Assembly (NCBI GenBank): GCA_947496215.1
Contig: CANMCF010000020.1
Span: 1-64,000, forward strand
Origin: an uncultured Bizionia sp.
GTDB taxonomy: Bacteria > Bacteroidota > Bacteroidia > Flavobacteriales > Flavobacteriaceae
DNA length: 64,000 bases
Direction: 5' to 3'
In this document: positions 45,129 through 53,878 of the stretch, in pieces
Layout of the letters: every line of letters begins with the position of its first letter
Numbering within the stretch: position 1 is the stretch's first letter
Notes under the pieces: model-generated
What the model was told of the DNA's origin: nothing
Seen by the model: only the letters and a program-made list of their open reading frames with translations
The model's database searches: none
Program-made: the position numbers and the translations under genes

Positions 45129-45367
45129 AAATCACAAACAAGTCAGGTAAAACAGTGGAATTGAGTGTCAACAAATGGGGGGATTCTGGAAATACGAGTT
45201 ACTTTACGGTTAAAAACGATAAAAGTGAATCTTGGGGAAGGTCGGATGTGAGAGGGTTTGTCCTATCTCTTTCTCAGGGAGGAAGTACTTATCCATTTCT
45301 CATTATGGCCTACAACGACTATAAGGTGACTCATTCTGGAGGGAAGTTCGTAGTGAGTGTTGCATAG
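45125..45367 (+). CDS. Small beta-rich protein, not recognised
   Basis: 80 residues with no signal peptide. It reads as a compact all-beta domain: KITNKSGKTVELSVNKWGD, TSYFTVKNDKSESWGRSD, RGFVLSLSQGG, YPFLIMAYNDYKV. The Gly/Ser/Trp pattern suggests a small beta-sandwich. It has its own terminator and is convergent with the Pel-like operon. Its ATG overlaps the stop of a 36-residue frame. It could be a lectin-like or toxin-like secreted peptide product, but I have no family assignment. Confidence 0.6.
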   Translation: MKITNKSGKTVELSVNKWGDSGNTSYFTVKNDKSESWGRSDVRGFVLSLSQGGSTYPFLIMAYNDYKVTHSGGKFVVSVA

Positions 45368-45373
45368 TCATAG

Positions 45374-45418
45374 AAAAACTCATGGTGAAATGATTTAGAT
45401 CTTCATCATGAGTTTTTT
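45374..45418 (+). terminator. Terminator of the 80-residue gene
   Basis: Stem AAAAACTCATG/CATGAGTTTTT with an imperfect inner stem and a T run, a few bases after the stop codon. Confidence 0.8.
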
Positions 45419-45514
45419 ATATTGTTTTAAATAGCCTTGAAGACTATTCTTGATGTAGTAAGGTCGTTTAAATATGGAACCAATAGATGAGGTCTGTATA
45501 GATGCGGTTCTTTT

Positions 45515-48500
45515 CTATTGAAGTACTTGGTTTTTAAAAGTGTGCCTTATCCCAAACTTCAAATAGTTTGAATTGATATTTAAGCTTGAATGTGTATAAT
45601 ATTCAAAATTTGAATTAAGACTAGTGTAATCTGTTAGTTTACAGGATAGAGTACCTATGAATCTATAAAAACTCCCTGTCTGATTATCAATAAAGTATGA
45701 AGCTTCTGTTTCTAAACTGACTTTTTTGTCTTGCATTTCAAATTTAAAAGAACTCCCTCCTCCATAATAAAATCTCTTTTTCACTATCCAATAAGGGGAT
45801 TCAATTGAGTAGTGTGAATTTGAAAGACTCCCCGATAATTCAATAAGTGGGTATACTTTAAATGAATTGTCAAAAAGCTTATACTGTGTTTTACCAGTTA
45901 GAATAGTATTAAAGGAATCATCGGTATAATATGAATTTTCCAAAGCAATACTTAAAAACTGTTTTTTGTTGATGGGCCTTTCTAAATATGAAGTAAGATT
46001 CAATATGTAAATTCCAGAATTAAAGGCTACTGTCGTATTGACGGGGTGTATTTGGAGTTCAAATGAATTAAAAGTTTTAGCTTTCTTAATAATGACAGCT
46101 CCAAGGTTTAAAGTGTAATATAGCTTTGATTGTTTGGATATGTCAATCCCACCTTTTCCCCAATAACTGAATTTAGGATTTGCACCTTTTTTTTCAAGCT
46201 TGTAATGTAAACCATAAGCGCTATTGTCTTGGTTGTATTTTGAAGCTTGAAATGATAATTTATTGAAGGTATTATGCGAAAAGGATAAACTATGAGTGTT
46301 TGATTTGCTGTCAATAGTATGATAGTTTATCTGATTAAAGATGCTAGTGTTTTCATTATTGTCTTGCTGAACAATGCTTTGTGCCTCATATCTGTCATTT
46401 TCTAAAAGACGAATGGTTTTTAAAATATCCTTCTTTACTTCTAAATAGAAAAGATCAGAATGATTTTTAAGCAATTCTTTTTGGGTAGTAATATCTGTGT
46501 ATTTCACATCTCGATTCAATGAAGCTCTAATTGTTTCTTTTGTATAAATACTGGGTAAGCTGTTTGTCAAGATCCATGATTTTTTTAATTCACCCATCGC
46601 ATGATATAGTTTAGCCATTGCGCCTTTTGTATGAAAATCTTCTGGGTTATTTGTTATATGGGACATATAAGTTGTTTCTAAAGCTTTATAATCATTAACG
46701 TCATAGAGCCATTGAAGCTTATTGGTTATCATTGTTTTTGAAGAGCACTCTGTCCACTTCAATGCTTTTCGGTATTTCTTTCGATCTGCATAAAACCATG
46801 AGATTTGAGGGCTTAATTTATGCAATGTGCTATCGACGCAGGGCGTTAATTTATCTATTTCAAGACTTGCTAAGTTTGGATGTCTATAAAGCAATTGTTC
46901 GTAATATTTAGATAGGGATATTTTTTTAATAGCTGATAACGAATCAATGTTCATAAACCAATTTAATTTTGAATCGATATCAATCTCATTATTGCAAGCA
47001 GCCCATTTAATTGCCTCTCGATATTTTTTTCGTTTTGCATAATACCATACAATCGATGAGTTTAAATGGTCTATTTCCCTGTTTTCACAAGGAGTTTCCT
47101 TTTTTAGTATTTCGATTGCTTGATCCGAACCTATAGTTAATAAATGATTGAGATAGAGTTTTTGGTTTTCTTCAGATTTATTTAACTGATAGAGCTTCTT
47201 GTAAAGTTTGGAAATGGCATTGTCAAAATGATCATGATTGGAGAAAGTTAAATAGTCTTTAATTAATTCAGGGTCTTCATTTGAACTAGCTATCATTTTT
47301 TTCAACCATTTGTTTTTATAATCATTATTCGGGTAACCTATTTCTATGCTCAAAACTTTTGCAAATAGGATGTTCTCTTTATGTGGGTTTTTATCACAAT
47401 ATAATTCAAAATTATCCCAAGCCTGTTCTATTTGATTTGTCCATGACATATATTTAAAATAGGATAGCCAAAGATTCTTATCTATTGTTTTTTTTGAGAG
47501 AATTCTACTTTCAATTATTTTAATAGCAGCAGTGATGTCTTGGTTTGCGATATGGTTGTCTATTTTTAAGTCAAAGTTTAGATATTCATTTTGCTGAGCT
47601 GTATAGTGTAGATGTCTTTTTTTGAAATCTTCTTGTTTACTATGCTTGTTGTCTTTATTTAGTTCGTGTTTTTTTATATTAACGATGCTTAACTTTTTTT
47701 TTTGCGTTTTAATAGTCAGCAAGTAGCCATTAAAAATAGGGGTTTTTGAAAATGAAATATTGTTTTTGGCAAGGTCATTCGTGATTAATTTAAGATTTGA
47801 TGAAGAGGCGTATACAAACCAATATTGTTCACGTTGATCTTCATCTTGCTCTTCAGAAACGAATACTTCATATCTATTGCTTCCATTTCTATGAATGTAG
47901 ATGTCTGATCTCCATTTCTTGGTAATTTCAACAGCATCAGCAGTTGTCTGATATTGTATCATTGGGAAAAGTTTTTTATAATCAATCAAGTATTCTTTGA
48001 AAATGGGAAACATCCCTTTTTTATTTCCTTTGGAAGTTCTCCAGCCCAATCCATCTTTATTTCTTAATTCAAAATGATCATTGTGCTGATTGTGGTTGTT
48101 GGGGATTTGGTAAACATCATCGGGGTGGATAAAATGAGACCATATTCCTGTATATAGATATAATGATTGTTTTTCGTATTCATCATTATCATTCAGGTTA
48201 TAACCATGGGTTATTCTGGGGAAATCAAAAATATCTTCTAAGTATGGGTCAGGGTCATAATCTCTAGCCCCTCCATTTTCTTTTTTTCCATCGTATAAAC
48301 TACACATGTATTTAATGGAAGGCATTCCTTGTTTTAACTTAGCCAATCCCAGGCTATCAATATAGTTAGATGGAGGAACATATGTAACAGGAAACTTTCC
48401 ATAATGGTTAATGGTCCATTTTTTATTTACGGCATTCAAAGCAATAGGTATGTTGTTAATGTTATTCCATTCCGACTTCAACAATGAAATATGGTTGTAT

Positions 48501-49561
48501 CCATGAAGACCTAGCTCATGTTTTGATTTTATTACATCATGCGTAATATAATCTGCGATAGGAATTTTGGCGTTGTTTATTGTTGTTTTTGCAGAGTTCC
48601 ATTCTTTAAAAAGAAACGATGGTTCAGTTGAACCATTATAGCTAAAAGAAGGAATTGCAGTATATTTAACATTAAGAGAATCGGCAAGGTCTTTCATATC
48701 TTCCCACCAAACATTGCTAATGAAATCTGAAATGCTCAAATCCATTTCTGATGCTATTGGTTCAGCTTTTATAGGATAGACTGGAGACGGAAAATCATCA
48801 ATAAATATAGTGTTTACATTTGCAATAGGATATGGGATGCCTTCTAGGCCGTTCAATACAAGAGAAAAAAGCAAGCCTCTGTCCATTCTGCTTAAATTGT
48901 GTTGGCTGTTATAATAAAACACCTTGCCAGATCCAATTTTGTTTTGGGTGATCAAAGGATAATTTTTATTTGTTTGAGAAGACGCTATTATGCTAATGTC
49001 ATTAGAGAAATTTGATGCTTCTAATCCATAATGATCGACCTCTTGTAAAAGGTTTTTTCTTTTTAAGTTGGGCAATAAAGGAGTGTTGAAAAAAAAACCT
49101 GACTCTTTGAGGCTAAGAGAATAAAGTGCTTTGGCTTCTATGCCTATTAAAAAACCTAGCCTTCTATCCTGACATAAATTGGGGATTATCAATGTACCTC
49201 CTCGTTCAACAAAGTGGTGTATCTTTTCTACACCATAAGTCGTCAGCTTTTTAGTGCCAACAATGCAAAGTATGGCTCCATTAAAATTTGTGTCGGTTTT
49301 ATTCCAATTGTCTATCTCTATGCTTGAATAAGGCATTTTTGTGTAATCACAAACCTTTTGCATATTTTGTTCATATACGATGCTTACCGAATCGTTTTTG
49401 TCCAATATGAAGTTTACAACAGCACTTTCATCATGTTTCTTTGTGAAATTTCTGATAATTTTATTAGAAATTTTAGACTCGGGCATATTGTGTTTTATAA
49501 TAAAGAAAGAAACTAGCAATAAGGTTGCAAAGATATATTTGTAAACTTTCATATAGTGCAT
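45515..49561 (-). CDS. Fused PelA-like deacetylase / TPR / outer-membrane barrel (PelA-PelB type)
   Basis: 1348 residues (alternative start 9 bases in, MKVYKYIFA). An N-terminal signal/anchor (4-22) precedes a domain with an FTHFVERGG-type flavodoxin-like part (to ~245) and a CE4-like deacetylase (about 250-500): FIDDFP (Asp255, Asp256), HGYNH (353-357), PPSNY (396-400) and WSHFIHPDD (474-482) fit CE4 motifs 1, 2, 3 and 5. This resembles DUF2194 / the PelA deacetylase. A long helical part with TPR-like repeats (about 660-1050) follows, then an amphipathic beta-barrel to the C-terminus (about 1080-1348), like PelB. I infer polymer deacetylation and export through the outer membrane in one chain. 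The gene shares one base with the upstream membrane-protein gene and is AT-rich. Confidence 0.8.
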   Translation of the reverse strand: MHYMKVYKYIFATLLLVSFFIIKHNMPESKISNKIIRNFTKKHDESAVVNFILDKNDSVSIVYEQNMQKVCDYTKMPYSSIEIDNWNKTDTNFNGAILCIVGTKKLTTYGVEKIHHFVERGGTLIIPNLCQDRRLGFLIGIEAKALYSLSLKESGFFFNTPLLPNLKRKNLLQEVDHYGLEASNFSNDISIIASSQTNKNYPLITQNKIGSGKVFYYNSQHNLSRMDRGLLFSLVLNGLEGIPYPIANVNTIFIDDFPSPVYPIKAEPIASEMDLSISDFISNVWWEDMKDLADSLNVKYTAIPSFSYNGSTEPSFLFKEWNSAKTTINNAKIPIADYITHDVIKSKHELGLHGYNHISLLKSEWNNINNIPIALNAVNKKWTINHYGKFPVTYVPPSNYIDSLGLAKLKQGMPSIKYMCSLYDGKKENGGARDYDPDPYLEDIFDFPRITHGYNLNDNDEYEKQSLYLYTGIWSHFIHPDDVYQIPNNHNQHNDHFELRNKDGLGWRTSKGNKKGMFPIFKEYLIDYKKLFPMIQYQTTADAVEITKKWRSDIYIHRNGSNRYEVFVSEEQDEDQREQYWFVYASSSNLKLITNDLAKNNISFSKTPIFNGYLLTIKTQKKKLSIVNIKKHELNKDNKHSKQEDFKKRHLHYTAQQNEYLNFDLKIDNHIANQDITAAIKIIESRILSKKTIDKNLWLSYFKYMSWTNQIEQAWDNFELYCDKNPHKENILFAKVLSIEIGYPNNDYKNKWLKKMIASSNEDPELIKDYLTFSNHDHFDNAISKLYKKLYQLNKSEENQKLYLNHLLTIGSDQAIEILKKETPCENREIDHLNSSIVWYYAKRKKYREAIKWAACNNEIDIDSKLNWFMNIDSLSAIKKISLSKYYEQLLYRHPNLASLEIDKLTPCVDSTLHKLSPQISWFYADRKKYRKALKWTECSSKTMITNKLQWLYDVNDYKALETTYMSHITNNPEDFHTKGAMAKLYHAMGELKKSWILTNSLPSIYTKETIRASLNRDVKYTDITTQKELLKNHSDLFYLEVKKDILKTIRLLENDRYEAQSIVQQDNNENTSIFNQINYHTIDSKSNTHSLSFSHNTFNKLSFQASKYNQDNSAYGLHYKLEKKGANPKFSYWGKGGIDISKQSKLYYTLNLGAVIIKKAKTFNSFELQIHPVNTTVAFNSGIYILNLTSYLERPINKKQFLSIALENSYYTDDSFNTILTGKTQYKLFDNSFKVYPLIELSGSLSNSHYSIESPYWIVKKRFYYGGGSSFKFEMQDKKVSLETEASYFIDNQTGSFYRFIGTLSCKLTDYTSLNSNFEYYTHSSLNINSNYLKFGIRHTFKNQVLQ

Positions 49562-51489
49562 TAAAATATTAAATCCAAAATTTTGCTGGAATCTGGGGTG
49601 TTCACAATTTCATAGACTTTAAGAGGTCCGTCTTCCATAAACAAATTAACTGTTCGTCTTTTACATACAAGTTTTTCAATTTGTTCAACAATAGCATTAG
49701 GTGTGTTGTATCGTGTATGTTTTGATTTCAAAATAAATACCAAAATTGTTTTGGGTAATACGTATTCAGGATTTTCGTCAAAGAACTTTTTGTCAGATAA
49801 ATGCTGATGATATATGCTTTCTTGCTCATTGTAGTCATTTGTGAAATATTCATGAGGTATGAAATAATGAGAGTTTCTGCTAAGGGGTTTTCCATAGTCA
49901 TTATTTACAATAGCATAAGAAAAGGGTAAATAAGTATCAAATATTTTTTCATATGTTTTTAGAATCAATTGTTTTTCTGAATCGATTTTTTGTATGTTGT
50001 TTTCAGTAAATTGACTATGATTGTAGTAAAAAAAATAAAAACTGAATGACATGAAAAGTGTTGGGATAAGCTTTTTGTTTTTGAATTTGAAGACTTTTTT
50101 GCTGAGAATTCCAAAATTGCCTGCTAGCAAGGCAATTATAATTGGAATGAAAACACATAATGATTGATTTAGCAAATCCTTATCCCACCAATAGCTATCA
50201 ATATATGTGAGGAGAATTAACAAGCATGTACATGAGCTAAAGATGAATTGTAGATAAAACGCTTTTCTCAAATATCTTTTTAGAGTTATTAATATCGTTA
50301 GATTTAATGTGGTAAATGTAAAAAAGATGATTTTCATCTTTTTGTAAGAAAGCAACAACAAAGGAGAGTCCGTATAAATAGATACATCGATAATATTATT
50401 CTGTAAAAATGTTAGAAAGTTTGTTTGCTTTATGACGCACATTATGTAATGTAGACAAAGAATGATTGTAGTGCCCAACAGGTAGGCCCTTATGCTTTGG
50501 TATTTTGCATGATTGTATATCTTAGGAGTAAATAGAATTAAGCATAGTAGTAGTATAGGTACTAGAATAACGGCTGTGAATAAATTGATTAGTGTTATTG
50601 CAGCAAAAATCAGTGTTAAATCAAAATTAAAACCAAATAGTCTTGAAGTTTTAAAATGTGGATTTACTATATAGGGAATAGTTGGTAATGCGAAACACAA
50701 ACTTAAAAAAATGGATTTGTGTTCGAAAACATAATTAATGTTAATAGGGATAATGTTTATGTAAAAAATAAAAATCAATGAAGCTATCAAAGCCAAGATT
50801 TTATTTGTGTCATTTAACTTAGATGTTACCCAAAAAATAATCAAGGCTAAAAAAATTGTTTCTATAACCCCAAAGGATTGCAATGCTAACTCGGAACTGA
50901 TTCCTGTTAGTTTTTGATAAAAATTTATAAGTGTTAGTTCTCCATTTATAGATAGGGAGTCATTATACAGGCTATTGAAATTCATTGATTTTATAGCGTT
51001 TAGATCACTTAGCCAAAAATCAGACAACAAGTATAAATCATATTCAATTAAATAAAAACGACTTGTGATGACTGCTAGACTGATTATGAGAATAACTAAA
51101 AATGATTGAAGTATTGGGGTAGATATTCTGCAGTTTAAATTTATTTTGGAGTAATGATTCAATTCTTTCAGTAATCGTAGAATGATTAATTCTTTTTCTT
51201 GCCTTAACACCGAAAGGAATTGTCTGCCTTTCTTTTGCTTAAAATAATGCAAGAAGAAAAGTGTCGACAAAGTTAAATAGGCGCTTATAGAATCGTAAAG
51301 GTTAAGTAAGGTAAGTATGTAGTTGATTATGACCAAACAACTTCCGTAGGTTATCAATATGAAAATGTAATTTTCAAAAGGTTTGTTAAATATAGTTTTG
51401 TTGGTGATTTTATTATTGATAAAGGTTAGTAAAATCACAAGTAGGGTTATTCTTGCGAACCCTATGGAGAGTAAAAAATTATAAAGCAT
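49561..51489 (-). CDS. Polytopic membrane protein of the Pel-like operon, unassigned
   Basis: 642 residues. Roughly 12 hydrophobic helices fill the first ~480 residues; a soluble C-terminal domain (about 490-642, with YAIVNNDYGKPLSRNSHYF and FILKSKHTRYNTPNA) follows. The layout resembles GT-C glycosyltransferases or PMT/O-antigen-polymerase-like proteins, but I see no decisive DxD or ExD motif. It takes the place that PelD/PelE hold in known pel operons without resembling them. It ends sharing a base with the fusion gene and starts 9 bases after the GH114 gene, so it is a firm operon member. Confidence 0.75.
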   Translation of the reverse strand: MLYNFLLSIGFARITLLVILLTFINNKITNKTIFNKPFENYIFILITYGSCLVIINYILTLLNLYDSISAYLTLSTLFFLHYFKQKKGRQFLSVLRQEKELIILRLLKELNHYSKINLNCRISTPILQSFLVILIISLAVITSRFYLIEYDLYLLSDFWLSDLNAIKSMNFNSLYNDSLSINGELTLINFYQKLTGISSELALQSFGVIETIFLALIIFWVTSKLNDTNKILALIASLIFIFYINIIPININYVFEHKSIFLSLCFALPTIPYIVNPHFKTSRLFGFNFDLTLIFAAITLINLFTAVILVPILLLCLILFTPKIYNHAKYQSIRAYLLGTTIILCLHYIMCVIKQTNFLTFLQNNIIDVSIYTDSPLLLLSYKKMKIIFFTFTTLNLTILITLKRYLRKAFYLQFIFSSCTCLLILLTYIDSYWWDKDLLNQSLCVFIPIIIALLAGNFGILSKKVFKFKNKKLIPTLFMSFSFYFFYYNHSQFTENNIQKIDSEKQLILKTYEKIFDTYLPFSYAIVNNDYGKPLSRNSHYFIPHEYFTNDYNEQESIYHQHLSDKKFFDENPEYVLPKTILVFILKSKHTRYNTPNAIVEQIEKLVCKRRTVNLFMEDGPLKVYEIVNTPDSSKILDLIF

Positions 51490-51498
51490 AAAACTAAA

Positions 51499-52302
51499 TT
51501 ATCTAAAAGATGGGGAGGTCTGTAGATTGATGTTTCCAATAAATTTAGACCATTTTCTAGGTAATCTTCTTTTAATTTTTCTATTGATTTTTCTTGAATC
51601 GCTATATTCAATAATGATCACTTCTTTTTTATATTTTTCATAGGCTTCTTGGATTGTTTTCTTTCTTGATTTAAAATCGCTTTTCTCTCTAATAGCATAG
51701 GATGAAGTCTTAAAGTCATAATCGGTAACTAATGATTCAATTACTATGGATGATATATAAGCGTGTGTGTTTGGAAGTAGTTCTAAACCAGAGTTCTGTA
51801 TTAGTTTTAAATGATCGTTTTTGTCTTTGATCTCTTTAATGAGACTAATTAGATGATCTTTTTGAAAATAGCTTTTTCCATAGCGGCAAAAATTGTCGAT
51901 ATTGTCTAAAAATAAACCGTCAAACCCTAATGTTGCTAATGATTTTACATGTTTCATTAAAACTTTGCGAGTTTCTTTAGCAGATAGATCAATGAAATAG
52001 CTGTCCCAAATTTTGTTTTTGCCAACTAGATTGTTCTTTACCTCTTTAAAATAAGTGGTATATTCATTAACTTCTCCTAGGCTAATATAAGCGAAAATAG
52101 TGGTGTTGTTTTTTTTTAAAACAGCTATATCTGTTTTTGAATAATGCTGAGCTTCTAAAATAACATAATCATAACCATTGATTGATTCTGGAGCTACTTT
52201 TCCATAGCATAAGTAAATAGTTTTTTTGTCAAACTCTTCAGCAGGAGCCAAATGATTGATAGATGTAAAGATCAAAATGAAAATTATTTTAAAATGATGC
52301 AT
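51499..52302 (-). CDS. GH114 / PelA-hydrolase-like glycoside hydrolase, exported
   Basis: 267 residues. A signal peptide (1-21) precedes a TIM-barrel-type domain. AYISLGEVNEY (71-81), GFDGLFLDNID (126-136, Asp133/Asp136) and SIVIESL (185-191, Glu189) match the catalytic-region pattern of PelA's hydrolase domain (alpha-1,4-N-acetylgalactosaminidase, GH166) and of GH114 endo-alpha-1,4-polygalactosaminidases. In canonical PelA this domain is fused to the deacetylase; here it is separate. It should act on the polymer in the periplasm. It overlaps pelG by 14 bases. Confidence 0.85.
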   Translation of the reverse strand: MHHFKIIFILIFTSINHLAPAEEFDKKTIYLCYGKVAPESINGYDYVILEAQHYSKTDIAVLKKNNTTIFAYISLGEVNEYTTYFKEVKNNLVGKNKIWDSYFIDLSAKETRKVLMKHVKSLATLGFDGLFLDNIDNFCRYGKSYFQKDHLISLIKEIKDKNDHLKLIQNSGLELLPNTHAYISSIVIESLVTDYDFKTSSYAIREKSDFKSRKKTIQEAYEKYKKEVIIIEYSDSRKINRKIKRRLPRKWSKFIGNINLQTSPSFR

Positions 52303-53878
52303 AATAATGATAATCTAATTGAGTGAAAAAGCGCAATACTTTTCTTAGGGTTAATAGCATATAGGCAAAAGCACCGGTTAGCATACCAAATACACTATAC
52401 TCATAATAAAAAAATCGACTTAAAACGAACCCGACTATTAAATTTGCTAAAAATCCAATTATAATAGATTTCAATGGCGTTGATGAAATGTTTAATGTAA
52501 ATAGATATAAAGTATTTAGCATTCCCCATATCAACAGTATGTAACCAATACTTCCATATAAAAACACATTCAAGCCAATGTCTTTTAACTGTTCGTTGAA
52601 AAGTGATGAATATCCCCATCGACTAGTAATTAAAAGATATAAAGCACTTGTTATGATTATTCCACTGACAATAAGTAAAGAAACGTTCCTCCAATAGGCT
52701 TTTTTAAAATCATTATTAAATTTTTTCAAAGACTCAATCGATGTACTCCGTTGTTTGTAGTCTAAAAATTTACTGAATGTTGTTATGCTATATTCCAATA
52801 CTCCAACCATAAGGAAAAATGTGAGTACGGCCAAGTCCATACCAATTTCATAATTGGGTTCATAAAAAATAAAGTATGGTAAATCCCTGTTTATGTTTGA
52901 TGACCAAGCCAATATTCGATCTAAGAAAACGAACAAATAGAAAAAAACGCCATATAAAAAGTAATTGAAATTCGAATATATTATTTGTGATGATTTAAGA
53001 TCTTGGGAGACATGGTTTAAATCATTTTTTTTTACGAATTTCAAATGGTGTTTTATAAATATTCGTGATATGAAAATGGACAAGCTAATTCCAATCCAGT
53101 GGGTGAGGTAAATGGGTAGAACATCCATAGCTTTCAAAAGTAAGGATATAGCAGTGCCAATTATGATGGCTACAGATGAAATCCAGCGTTGTTTCAATGG
53201 ATACAAAGGAGCCAAGGCGAGAAGCAAATAACCAATCAAAAAAGAATAGCATGACATGACGATGAGTACACTGAATGGGTAGAAATTAAGAATGACATTC
53301 ATTGTAAACAATATTATAAAAACAAGGAGAAAAGTTTTTAACCCATTTTCAATTAAGTTGTTAATTGTTGATTTTGTGTTAATATAATCTTGATGATTCC
53401 AATAGAATGAAATTTGTTTACCTATTACTTGAACAAATCCGCCAGATACTATAAAACCAATTATAACCCCTAATACAACGGTTGTTGATTGCAATTCGTT
53501 GAATTCTAGGCTTGTCCATAGTGAATAGCCAAAGAGTACTATTGAGAATATTTGTAGGAATGCAGGCGTTTGATGGATTAAGCCAGCAGGGTATTTTGTG
53601 ACGAACAGTTTAGTTTTTACCCATAGGTAATCTGATAATGGAAAATATTTTGGGTTTTCTATTTCAGGTAGATTAGAATCAAAAGTATTGCACTTGTCTT
53701 TAATTTCGTTGAACATTGTCTTGGCAAGTTCTTCTATAGAGGTAGATTGATAATCCGTTATGGCATCAATTTCCCTAATTCCAAGAGATTCTATGGTAGC
53801 AATAACTGCGTTAATATTTATAGGGACTCCAATTTTATCTTGAATGTCTTCCTTTAACTGTACTTTGTAATTGATCAT
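52289..53878 (-). CDS. pelG: PelG-like exopolysaccharide transporter with N-terminal extension
   Basis: 529 residues. After a ~105-residue soluble N-terminal extension not typical for PelG, about 12 transmembrane helices follow in the MOP/Wzx-like fold. PelG-like features are GYLLLALAPLYPLKQ, the YLFVFLDRILAWSS segment and the aromatic C-terminus YHYYASF. PelG is the inner-membrane translocator of Pel. It overlaps the PelF gene by 4 bases (ATGA) and the GH114 gene by 14, so the three are co-translated. Confidence 0.88.
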   Translation of the reverse strand: MINYKVQLKEDIQDKIGVPININAVIATIESLGIREIDAITDYQSTSIEELAKTMFNEIKDKCNTFDSNLPEIENPKYFPLSDYLWVKTKLFVTKYPAGLIHQTPAFLQIFSIVLFGYSLWTSLEFNELQSTTVVLGVIIGFIVSGGFVQVIGKQISFYWNHQDYINTKSTINNLIENGLKTFLLVFIILFTMNVILNFYPFSVLIVMSCYSFLIGYLLLALAPLYPLKQRWISSVAIIIGTAISLLLKAMDVLPIYLTHWIGISLSIFISRIFIKHHLKFVKKNDLNHVSQDLKSSQIIYSNFNYFLYGVFFYLFVFLDRILAWSSNINRDLPYFIFYEPNYEIGMDLAVLTFFLMVGVLEYSITTFSKFLDYKQRSTSIESLKKFNNDFKKAYWRNVSLLIVSGIIITSALYLLITSRWGYSSLFNEQLKDIGLNVFLYGSIGYILLIWGMLNTLYLFTLNISSTPLKSIIIGFLANLIVGFVLSRFFYYEYSVFGMLTGAFAYMLLTLRKVLRFFTQLDYHYYASF

